Source of the DNA: CAIKOD01 sp035505975
Lineage (GTDB): Archaea; Halobacteriota; Methanomicrobia; Methanomicrobiales; Methanospirillaceae
Reading direction: 5' to 3'
Length of the DNA stretch: 30,140 nt
NCBI GenBank assembly: GCA_035505975.1
Contig: DATJQJ010000019.1
Span: 1-30,140, forward strand
This document shows, piece by piece, positions 23,852 to 30,140 of the stretch. Position numbers and translations under genes: made by a program. Below the pieces are notes generated by a model. That model was not told the origin of the DNA and did no database searches. It saw only the letters and a list, made by a program, of their open reading frames with translations. Position 1 is the first letter of the stretch. The number at the start of each line of letters is the position of its first letter.

Positions 23852-24484
23852 GCGCTGCTCATCCTCGATAAATCGATTCCTTGATCCCCTGTCTGGAACT
23901 GCTATCTGTGTGAACTATCAATGAAGGATGAGAAAAATAGGCTGCCCGTCCCGTGATGGCTGTTACCCCATGGAAAAGCGAACGCCCCGGCCTGCGCAGA
24001 ATCGAATGAAAGAACGATGCTGTAATAGCGCAGAGGGTGGTGCCCTTGTTCATCTGTCTGTTCATGATGTTCAACTCCCGATACTCCGGCCTGTCTTTTG
24101 ATCCGTTTGAGATAAGAAGGCCGATCACACAGTGTTCCAGAGAAGGATATCCCGGAAGACTAATCTATTATTTAAAAGACATCCGGATTATTAAGCGTTT
24201 CGCCGTATGTACCTTTGCACGGGAGCGGGGTAATAATGAAATCACGGTAGAGGGAGCAGAATAAAAGGTATATGGGTTCCAAAGAAATCCGGCCCTGATG
24301 CCGGGAAGTATGAAGCCTCAGGAGGTTGATCGCCAGCTGAAGTGTTGTGATTTCTTATGCATGAAAAGCAGCCGGAATTCGTGGCTCTCGGCAATAGAAG
24401 CCCGGTCTCCGACTATAATAAGGAGAATCGAACGGGGATCGGGGTATACAAAAGGGAATTAGGTATGGTCAACACTTAATCGTG
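23852..24484. other. Intergenic region, 633 bp, no gene seen
   Basis: Between the ftsZ stop (24485) and the coiled-coil gene start (23851), both on the minus strand. Short open frames exist on both strands (for example 23859-24128 minus and 24037-24264 plus), but none has a ribosome binding site or recognisable sequence. I tested a tRNA-like GTTCGATTC near 24430 and rejected it. I see no other structure. Confidence 0.4.
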
Positions 24485-25639
24485 TTACCCGACCCATTCC
24501 AGAAGGTTTCCACCGCTTGTCATATCGCGGGATCTGCGGTTTGCCGGAATTTCAACTTTTTTCGGGTTTGATTTCTTCTGATCGAGCTCTTCTAAAACCG
24601 ACTTGTAGGTCTGGCGGTTTCCGAGTAATGCTCCTTTCTGGACACCGGTCATGATGGCAAGGACCCTTACTTTGCCTTCCATGTCATTTCTGACGCGGGC
24701 ACCCCATATGACATCGGCGTGCGGATCGAGTTCATAGGTGAGCGAGGTCGCAATTTCCTCAGCGTCCTGCAGTGTCAGGTCGCTTCCTCCGGTAATGTGG
24801 ATGAGACTGCCGGTTGCCCCGCGGTAGTCGATATCGAGCATCGGGTTCGAGAGGCATTCACGTACTACGCTCTCAGATTTGTTCTGCTGCTTGCTCTCAC
24901 CGACAAGCATTACCGCGACTCCACCCTTGCTCATGATTGCGCGCACATCGGCGTAATCAATGTTGATCAGTGACGGTTCGGTAATCGTTTCGCTGATCCC
25001 CTTCACGGTCTCTCCTATTAACTGGTCCATGACCGAGAAGGCCTGACCGAGCGGAAGGTTCGGCACGAAATTCTTGAGCCTGTTGTTGTCGAGTACGATG
25101 ACAGAATCGGCTGCTGCAGAAAGCGACTCCAGCCCTTCCTCGGCACGGACCAACCGGGCCTTCTCGACCTGGAACGGGTAACTTACCATGCCGACGACAA
25201 TGGCCCCCTGCTCTTTTGCGACCTGTGCGACTACCGGGGCCGAGCCGGTACCGGTCCCTCCACCCATTCCTGCGGTGATGAACACGAGGTCGGCGGAATC
25301 AAGGAGAGCCTCGAGCGTCGGCCTTGCCATTTCAGCTGCTCTCTTACCGACGTCAGGATATCCTCCTGCTCCAAGTCCTCGTGTCAGGGATTTCCCGATC
25401 AGGACACGTTTGTCGGCCTGGATCATGTCGAGGTGCTGCTTGTCGGTGTTGATGGCGATGGTTTCTGCACCCGCAACGCCCATATGGTGCATTCGGTTGA
25501 CAGTGTTATTGCCTGCACCACCACACCCAATAATGACGATGCGTGGCTGGCCGACGAAATCGTCATCCATGGGACCTCCGTTCTTCATTTCTTTTTCAAT
25601 CTCGGCATTTTTCAATGCTTCGTTAATGATAGTCTGCAT
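24485..25639 (-). CDS. ftsZ: Cell-division tubulin FtsZ (FtsZ1 type)
   Basis: A 384-residue FtsZ, the GTPase that polymerises into the division ring. It has a 30-residue acidic/basic N-terminal extension, GCGGAGNNTVNRM, the tubulin signature GGGTGTG, and the T7 catalytic loop with NIDYADVRAIM. The C-terminal subdomain includes VIWGARV and AIMTGVQ. Its sequence resembles archaeal FtsZ1 more than FtsZ2. A linker leads to a short hydrophobic tail, LLEWVG, a possible partner-binding peptide. GGAGGG overlaps the stop codon of the upstream RHH gene (TAGGAGGG) and lies 6 bp before the ATG, implying translational coupling. Confidence 0.95.
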   Translation of the reverse strand: MQTIINEALKNAEIEKEMKNGGPMDDDFVGQPRIVIIGCGGAGNNTVNRMHHMGVAGAETIAINTDKQHLDMIQADKRVLIGKSLTRGLGAGGYPDVGKRAAEMARPTLEALLDSADLVFITAGMGGGTGTGSAPVVAQVAKEQGAIVVGMVSYPFQVEKARLVRAEEGLESLSAAADSVIVLDNNRLKNFVPNLPLGQAFSVMDQLIGETVKGISETITEPSLINIDYADVRAIMSKGGVAVMLVGESKQQNKSESVVRECLSNPMLDIDYRGATGSLIHITGGSDLTLQDAEEIATSLTYELDPHADVIWGARVRNDMEGKVRVLAIMTGVQKGALLGNRQTYKSVLEELDQKKSNPKKVEIPANRRSRDMTSGGNLLEWVG

Positions 25640-25650
25640 TTCTAACCCTC

Positions 25651-25827
25651 CTAAACCTTGAATGAAACCTGGTCGCTGTCTCTGATGACACGGCTTGCAC
25701 GTTTCTCAATGAGTTGACGGACCGCATCCCTGACTGCCTCCGATACCGTCGGAAATTCCCCTGCATCGACCATCTGTTCTAGCAGGAGAATCTGCTGTTC
25801 GGGCAACCGTAGTGTGATTCGTTTCAT
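25651..25827 (-). CDS. CdrS-like ribbon-helix-helix regulator
   Basis: A 58-residue protein. The N-terminal strand KRITLRLP is followed by two helices (EQQILLLEQMVDAG; TVSEAVRDAVRQLIEK), the canonical ribbon-helix-helix (CopG-type) fold that binds DNA as a dimer. It ends 11 bp before ftsZ, and its stop codon is part of the ftsZ ribosome binding site. In haloarchaea the short RHH protein CdrS is encoded next to ftsZ2 and controls division genes; I infer an equivalent role here next to an FtsZ1-type gene. GGAGGAT lies 8 bp before its ATG. Two tandem palindromes in the leader are candidate autoregulatory sites. Confidence 0.88.
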   Translation of the reverse strand: MKRITLRLPEQQILLLEQMVDAGEFPTVSEAVRDAVRQLIEKRASRVIRDSDQVSFKV

Positions 25828-25845
25828 CAGTGAGCATCCTCCATA

Positions 25846-25905
25846 TCTGACTTATGACTGACAATTGTCGGACATTTGTCAGACGGATAGATCCTATATG
25901 TCTGA
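25846..25905 (-). promoter_or_regulatory. Tandem palindromic operator-like sites before RHH-ftsZ
   Basis: GACAATTGTC (25860-25869, a perfect palindrome) and GACATTTGTC (25871-25880, one mismatch pair at the centre) lie 11 bp apart centre to centre, close to one helical turn. They are flanked by further TCTGAC/GTCTGAC half-sites at 25846-25851 and 25900-25905. This is the arrangement RHH dimers commonly recognise. The sites fall in the leader between the predicted start of transcription and the RHH start codon. Confidence 0.55.
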
Positions 25906-25935
25906 CCAACCAGATAGAGCAGAATACATCCTTTA

Positions 25936-25952
25936 TCTATATAAACCTTTTC
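25936..25952 (-). promoter_or_regulatory. TATA promoter of the RHH-ftsZ operon
   Basis: On the minus strand, AAAAGG (BRE-like purines) followed by TTTATATAG is a strong archaeal promoter match. Transcription would start near 25912-25915, giving a leader of about 85 bases that contains the palindromic sites. Confidence 0.55.
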
Positions 25953-26043
25953 CAGAACCGGCATGACCGCGGTGAGGGTTGCCCCTGTCAGCAAGCAATT
26001 TAAGCCCCGGTATTCAATATTACCAGACAAGAGGGCATAAAAG

Positions 26044-27042
26044 TTGAAACGGGATCTTCCACCGAGGGTTGAACACGGGGGACTTGCCAAACGGTGCAGG
26101 GAGCGGACCGGAAGGACATTTATCGATTTCAGTGCGAGCCTCAATCCGTTTCCACCCTGTATCGGCACCGTTGCTCCCCCCGACCTCTTCGATCACTACC
26201 CGGATGATTCCTACACGGCCCTCAAGGAGAAGATTGGCAGTCTTTTCGGTCGAAAACCTGATGAAATTGCGGTCGGAAACGGCTCGATCGAAATAATCAG
26301 GACCTATTGCCAGTGGATGTTCCGGAACGGGGGCGGTGCGCTGACAGACCCCCTAACATTCGGAGAGTATCTTCTCTCGGTCGAACTTGCCGGTGGTCAC
26401 CGGTCGGGCGGTACTGAAGACCCAGTGGTCCATTTCATCTGCAACCCGAACAACCCGACCGGCCAGTTGCGGAAAAGGGATGATATCCTTGCTCTTCTGG
26501 ATACCTATTCAGGGACTGAAACTTCTCTGTTTCTCGACGAAGCATTTATCGAACTCGCGGATCCGGATCAGAGCCTTTCGGGCAACCGGGTGCCGGGGCT
26601 CCTCGTCCTCCGGTCTTTGACCAAATCATTCTCGGTTCCCGGGCTCAGGTTCGGGTATGCGTTCGGAGAGCCCGACCTTATTACTGCCCTGGAGACGCTG
26701 CGCCCTCCGTGGAGCGTAAATGCACTTGCAGAACAATATGCCCTCGATGCTTTCACCCATTACGGAGAACTGGCTGAATCGCGGGTGAAAATAAAAACCG
26801 AACGGGATTTCCTGATTGCCGGGCTGGGAGGTCTCGGGTTCCAGGTCGTTCCTTCATCGACCAATTTCATACTCGTCCATACGGGTAAGCCTGTCGCGCC
26901 ATTGTGCCGCTGTCTCCTTGATAGGGATATCCTTGTCCGTGATTGCACGTCGTTCGGACTACCTCATTCGATCAGGATCGCGGTCCGTAACCGGGCCGAC
27001 AACAAGTTCCTCCTCGAGGCGATTTCCGGATGCTTGCACTGA
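26044..27042 (+). CDS. cobD: L-threonine-O-3-phosphate decarboxylase (CobD-like)
   Basis: A 332-residue PLP enzyme of the histidinol-phosphate aminotransferase fold. It makes (R)-1-amino-2-propanol phosphate, the cobamide linker. NPNNPTG (134-140), D165 (FLDEAF), the PLP lysine K194 (SLTKSFS) and GLRFGY are in place; SASLNPF near the N-terminus is typical of CobD. It overlaps cobY by 13 bp, which supports a CobD assignment over HisC. The start is a TTG preceded by GAGGGC; no ATG is nearby. A weak TATA-like AATTTAA (25997-26003) would give a short leader. It is divergent from the RHH-ftsZ operon. Confidence 0.88.
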   Translation: MKRDLPPRVEHGGLAKRCRERTGRTFIDFSASLNPFPPCIGTVAPPDLFDHYPDDSYTALKEKIGSLFGRKPDEIAVGNGSIEIIRTYCQWMFRNGGGALTDPLTFGEYLLSVELAGGHRSGGTEDPVVHFICNPNNPTGQLRKRDDILALLDTYSGTETSLFLDEAFIELADPDQSLSGNRVPGLLVLRSLTKSFSVPGLRFGYAFGEPDLITALETLRPPWSVNALAEQYALDAFTHYGELAESRVKIKTERDFLIAGLGGLGFQVVPSSTNFILVHTGKPVAPLCRCLLDRDILVRDCTSFGLPHSIRIAVRNRADNKFLLEAISGCLH

Positions 27043-27647
27043 TCATGGCCGGTGGGGCCGGTCTGCGGCTTAACCTCGGTGAAAAACCGTTGGTCTCGAT
27101 ATTAGGAAAACCGATGATCGAGTACGTGATCGCTGCCTTTCAGGATTGCGGGTGCAACACGGTAATTGCTACGTCCTGGCAGACCCTCTATACCGAGAAC
27201 TGGGCCCGGGCGCTTGGTTATGATTGCATCAGGACATCGGGAACCGATTATATCAGGGACCTGCACGATGCGGTCGATACACTGGGTGTCGATGAACCGT
27301 TTTTCACCTGTGTCTCCGACATTCCGTGCCTGCTTCCCGACCATATCCGGTCCATCGAGGCCTCGTACGTCGATTCAGGCAGTGAAGCACTCTCTGTATG
27401 GGTCCCGGTGTCCTGCAGGATTGAAGGTGGGAAGAATAATTACACCCGATCGATAAACGGAACCTGTGCCTGCCCCGCAGGAATAAATATCCTCCGTGGC
27501 GACCTGATCGCCCGACCCCAGAAAGAGTACGAACTTCTGATCAGGGACAGGGACCTGGCCTTTAATGTGAATACCCGGGAAGATTTGCAGCAGGTGCGGG
27601 CATATCTTTCGGACCGGGGTATATCCAGGTCAGTTTCCTGCCGGTAA
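27030..27647 (+). CDS. cobY: Adenosylcobinamide-phosphate guanylyltransferase (CobY)
   Basis: A 205-residue archaeal nucleotidyltransferase. It activates adenosylcobinamide phosphate with GTP to GDP-cobinamide, replacing bacterial CobU. The N-terminal MLALIMAGGAGLRL nucleotide motif, EKPLVSILGKPMIEYV, and a later VSDIPCL metal-binding Asp region are all visible. Length is normal for the family. Its ATG lies inside the end of cobD, with GAGGCGAT upstream, so the two are translationally coupled. The product would contribute to the cobamide needed by the corrinoid proteins encoded in the acs operon of this window. Confidence 0.9.
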   Translation: MLALIMAGGAGLRLNLGEKPLVSILGKPMIEYVIAAFQDCGCNTVIATSWQTLYTENWARALGYDCIRTSGTDYIRDLHDAVDTLGVDEPFFTCVSDIPCLLPDHIRSIEASYVDSGSEALSVWVPVSCRIEGGKNNYTRSINGTCACPAGINILRGDLIARPQKEYELLIRDRDLAFNVNTREDLQQVRAYLSDRGISRSVSCR

Positions 27648-27656
27648 AGTGAATTG

Positions 27657-27668
27657 TATTTTTTTTAT
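27657..27668 (+). terminator. Oligo-T terminator after cobY
   Basis: A run of about eight T's begins about 10 bases after the cobY stop codon. Confidence 0.55.
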
Positions 27669-27830
27669 CCGGAAATCTCCGTGAGACAATAACGACGATA
27701 TCCGGATAAAGGATTGGACAATGGTATTACACATGGTCCTGTGTCCGCCTTCCCACTCAGGGTATTGTACTAAATATGACAGCATCACGCCAGAAATAAA
27801 ATAAAATAGCATCAGCGCCCATATTCACCT

Positions 27831-29069
27831 ATGGAAGCGTCGCGTGAGATAGAGCTTGAGGGGCATATTATCGACTCAGGCATTATGACCAAGATCTTTG
27901 ACAAGATCATGGATATGGGCGGCAACTTCGAAATCCTTGTTTTTGACGTGGGAAAGAAAAAGACCGACCCGAGTTATGCCCGCCTCAGGGTTAATGCTTC
28001 CAGCGACGAAATTCTCGATTCGATTATATCCGAACTGCACCGTTATGGTGCACGCCTGGTAAAAAGCGAAGATGCACGTCTCGTGGCTGCGGAGGCAGAC
28101 TGTGTAGTTCCCAAGGGGTTTTACTCGACGACGAACCACCCGACATCGGTAAAATACCAGGACTCCTGGATCCCGGTCCAGGGAATAGAGATGGACTGTA
28201 CCATTGTGTTCGATCCGGAACAACGGATCGCATTATGCACGCCGCTCAACAAACTGAAGAAAGGGAATAGGGTTGTCGTCGGCGAGCAGGGCGTGCAGAT
28301 TGTCCCGCCGGAAAGGCCCCGCGAGCAGAGTAACTTCGAATTCATGCACGGAACGGTCTCTTCTGAGAGGCCGAGCGAGACGCTCATCGCAAGAATTGCG
28401 GCAGAAATCCTTGAAGTGCATAAGAGAGGAGGAAAGATCGCCCTCGTCGGCGGACCGGCCATCATCCATACGGGTGCAGACCGGGCCCTTGCCGGCATTA
28501 TCAGGAAAGGCTATATCAACGTCCTTTTTGCCGGGAATGCCCTTGCCACCCATGATATCGAGTTCAACCTGTACGGTACATCGCTTGGCATGGACATCTC
28601 GACGGGAAAACCGGTGACAGGGGGACACAAGCACCATATCTATGCGATCAGCGAGATCATGCGGGCCGGGTCGATTCGGAACGCGGTCGACCAGGGTATT
28701 ATCAAGAGCGGCGTCATGTACGAATGCGTAAAAAATAATGTCCCCTACGTGCTTGCCGGGTCAATTCGTGACGATGGCCCGCTCCCCGATGTCATTTCCG
28801 ATGTAATGAAGGCACAGGATAAGATGCGGGAATATACGAAACAGTGCAGCATGGTACTCATGGTCGCGACCCTTCTCCATTCCATCGCAGTCGGGAACTG
28901 CCTGCCCTCGTCTGTCAAGACGGTCTGCGTCGATATCAACCCGTCGTCGGTTACAAAACTGATGGACCGCGGCACGATGCAGGCGATCGGTGTTGTCAGC
29001 GACGCCGGTACGTTCCTGCCCCTCCTGGAAAAACAACTGGACCTCCAGTCAGGATCATGTGACCGGTGA
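27831..29069 (+). CDS. LOR/SDH-domain (TIGR00300) enzyme, probable archaeal ornithine cyclodeaminase
   Basis: A 412-residue protein of the archaeal TIGR00300 family. The N-terminal LOR/SDH conserved domain (about 1-130) begins REIELEGHIIDSGIMTKIFD. The C-terminal half is a Rossmann-like NAD-binding part with KIALVGGPAIIHTGAD and a glycine- and His-rich GKPVTGGHKHH segment. Members have been linked to ornithine cyclodeamination to proline and, fused to an amidinotransferase-type domain, to bacterial ArgZ/AgrE. There is no such fusion here. A role in proline formation is the best guess, not proven from the sequence. No Shine-Dalgarno precedes the ATG, so the mRNA may be leaderless. Confidence 0.75.
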   Translation: MEASREIELEGHIIDSGIMTKIFDKIMDMGGNFEILVFDVGKKKTDPSYARLRVNASSDEILDSIISELHRYGARLVKSEDARLVAAEADCVVPKGFYSTTNHPTSVKYQDSWIPVQGIEMDCTIVFDPEQRIALCTPLNKLKKGNRVVVGEQGVQIVPPERPREQSNFEFMHGTVSSERPSETLIARIAAEILEVHKRGGKIALVGGPAIIHTGADRALAGIIRKGYINVLFAGNALATHDIEFNLYGTSLGMDISTGKPVTGGHKHHIYAISEIMRAGSIRNAVDQGIIKSGVMYECVKNNVPYVLAGSIRDDGPLPDVISDVMKAQDKMREYTKQCSMVLMVATLLHSIAVGNCLPSSVKTVCVDINPSSVTKLMDRGTMQAIGVVSDAGTFLPLLEKQLDLQSGSCDR

Positions 29070-29090
29070 GTGGACTAATAAGATTTTGGA

Positions 29091-29128
29091 ATCGTGAAGA
29101 ACTCACGATCTAATTTTAGTATTTTATC
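29091..29128. terminator. Hairpin terminator between convergent genes
   Basis: ATCGTGA-AGAAC-TCACGAT is a perfect 7-bp stem (29091-29109), followed on the plus strand by CTAATTTTAGTATTTT. It sits between the convergent LOR/SDH and RaSEA-type genes. Confidence 0.55.
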
Positions 29129-29167
29129 GATCAGGTCCCCCGGATACTATAACTGATCGCTTGCCGA

Positions 29168-30140
29168 TCACCGGGTGAGGGGCATGCACCAGGGCATCTC
29201 GTGGGTGAGGACAAATTCCCATTCGTCATGACAGCCACACCCCCTCTCGACCGCGGCTTTCAAGGGTTCCCGATCGCCTGTCAGCGAATGATGCCTGATA
29301 GCAGTGACGATCTCGTGATCGCATGTTCCGCAGTTATGCGGCCCCCTCTGGTGCCCTCCGCCAACCGGGTCGCACAGGATATCGCGTGAAGATGACAGGA
29401 GGACATCGGCCACGCTCCAGAGATACGGGGGCCTGTATGCTCCTTGTTTCCAATACCACTCCATATCTGTCCTCCTTTGCACGTTGCATGGGTTCATCGA
29501 GATGATATCGGCATAAGGTTCGATATCGGCAATTGATTGTTTCATATCCCGGAGTCCCTCCCTTTCGGTAAGAAACAGCGGCTTCATGAGGAGATATGCC
29601 TTGATTCCTGCTCCCGACTTTCGTGCTGCCGCTACCGCCGCCCGGTAATCAGCGAATGAGAACCCCTTTGCGATCGATTTTTCCCGGATCGCATCGTTCG
29701 ATGTTTCGAGACCGATCGCCGTATAGAGCGGGGTATGAAACATTCCAGTATCGATCATATCGATGAATTCCCCGATACGTTCGGGGGTGATGTATTCAGG
29801 CCTGGTCTCTGCAACGACTAATTTTCCCCGGAACAGGTTTCCTGCCTCGTGCAGAGCAGTTTCCGGTACTTCATCGGGGTCGAAAAAACTCCCCGACGTG
29901 TATAACTTGATCATTTCGATTTCGGGCAGGGAAAAATTGGCGGCGACGAACCTGAGCTGCCTGATGATACCGTCTGCAACAGCCTCTGGTGACCGCGGGC
30001 TGAAACGTTCATGGCGGTAACTGCACATCAGGCACCGGTTCCACGAGCATCCCGCCGTTCTGAGAATTATTGTCAGGGATTTGAGCTGACGGTCTTCGTA
30101 CCTGTCGGTCCCGGGAAAGCAGGCGAGAGGTTTGTCTTCG
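29168..30140 (-). CDS. Archaeosine-pathway radical SAM protein RaSEA (partial, 5' end off-window)
   Basis: The frame stays open to the right edge, so the true start is outside; a Met at 30028 is internal. Between the edge and that Met lies ILRTAGCSWNRCLMCSY, a C-x4-C-x2-C cluster preceded by LRTAG. This is the signature of the TIGR01210/RaSEA group rather than classic CxxxCxxC. Further on are ETRPEYIT, a GLETSNDAIREKSIAKGF segment, and a C-terminal metal-site-like RGPHNCGTC with GCGCH. RaSEA works with ArcS, converting the lysine adduct of preQ0 at tRNA position 15 into archaeosine. At least 323 residues are visible, most of the protein. Confidence 0.88.
   Translation of the reverse strand, partial: EDKPLACFPGTDRYEDRQLKSLTIILRTAGCSWNRCLMCSYRHERFSPRSPEAVADGIIRQLRFVAANFSLPEIEMIKLYTSGSFFDPDEVPETALHEAGNLFRGKLVVAETRPEYITPERIGEFIDMIDTGMFHTPLYTAIGLETSNDAIREKSIAKGFSFADYRAAVAAARKSGAGIKAYLLMKPLFLTEREGLRDMKQSIADIEPYADIISMNPCNVQRRTDMEWYWKQGAYRPPYLWSVADVLLSSSRDILCDPVGGGHQRGPHNCGTCDHEIVTAIRHHSLTGDREPLKAAVERGCGCHDEWEFVLTHEMPWCMPLTR

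Noticed and set aside
23859..24264. Short open frames on both strands in the 633-bp gap next to ftsZ
   Set aside because: None has a Shine-Dalgarno, a plausible promoter or a family-like sequence, and they overlap one another.
24405..24450. GTTCGATTC on the minus strand, resembling a tRNA T-loop
   Set aside because: The flanking bases cannot form a 5-bp T-stem, and there is no acceptor or anticodon arm around it.

Overview
The window looks like chromosomal DNA of a methanogenic euryarchaeon, most likely Methanomicrobiales-like. The evidence is a proteasome-activating nucleotidase, archaeal FtsZ1, CobY, an archaeosine-pathway radical SAM protein, DUF373 and coiled-coil COG1340 proteins, and TATA-box promoters with GGAGG/GGTGA ribosome binding sites. 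No mcr gene, rRNA, tRNA, CRISPR array or intact transposon is visible, so the taxonomic call is inference.

Layout. 1-1332: divergent MBF1-like (cut by the edge) and PAN genes. 1420-4218: Ras-like GTPase, an Fe-S aldo/keto reductase, and a DUF2284 Fe-S/metal protein. 4620-6016: a short MscL-type channel, a repeat-bearing gap, then a DtxR-family regulator run out of frame into the last ~94 residues of an iron transporter FeoB (a deletion scar). 6130-14222 (minus): a tight six-gene operon read acsB, acsD, acsC, RACo-type corrinoid activator, MetE-like core methionine synthase, CooC/AcsF-type nickel ATPase. 14488-16392: divergent thiol-redox genes (glutaredoxin-like; FTR-like/rubredoxin fusion), a Cys-rich small protein and a beta carbonic anhydrase. 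16720-21278: DUF1624 membrane protein, a sensor kinase and a REC-PAS-TPR protein. 21783-23851: DUF373 and COG1340 genes. 24485-25827: a 58-residue ribbon-helix-helix gene (CdrS-like) directly upstream of ftsZ1, behind a leader with tandem palindromes. 26044-27647: cobD-cobY for cobamide assembly. 27831-30140: a LOR/SDH (TIGR00300) enzyme and a RaSEA-type gene cut by the right edge.

How it fits together. The central block is the most interesting. It encodes a bacterial-architecture acetyl-CoA synthase with an intact A-cluster cysteine set, both corrinoid Fe-S protein subunits, the reductive activator and a nickel ATPase. No carbon monoxide dehydrogenase catalytic subunit and no AcsE methyltransferase lies in the operon or elsewhere in the window. 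A folate-independent methionine synthase is embedded in it instead. I infer that methyl groups on the corrinoid protein may be routed to methionine, to acetyl-CoA, or both; cobD-cobY would help supply the cobamide. The divergent redox genes may keep these oxygen-sensitive proteins reduced.

Other points worth checking are the dtxR-feoB scar, the operator-like palindromes before the RHH-ftsZ operon, and hairpin repeats shared by two distant intergenic regions.
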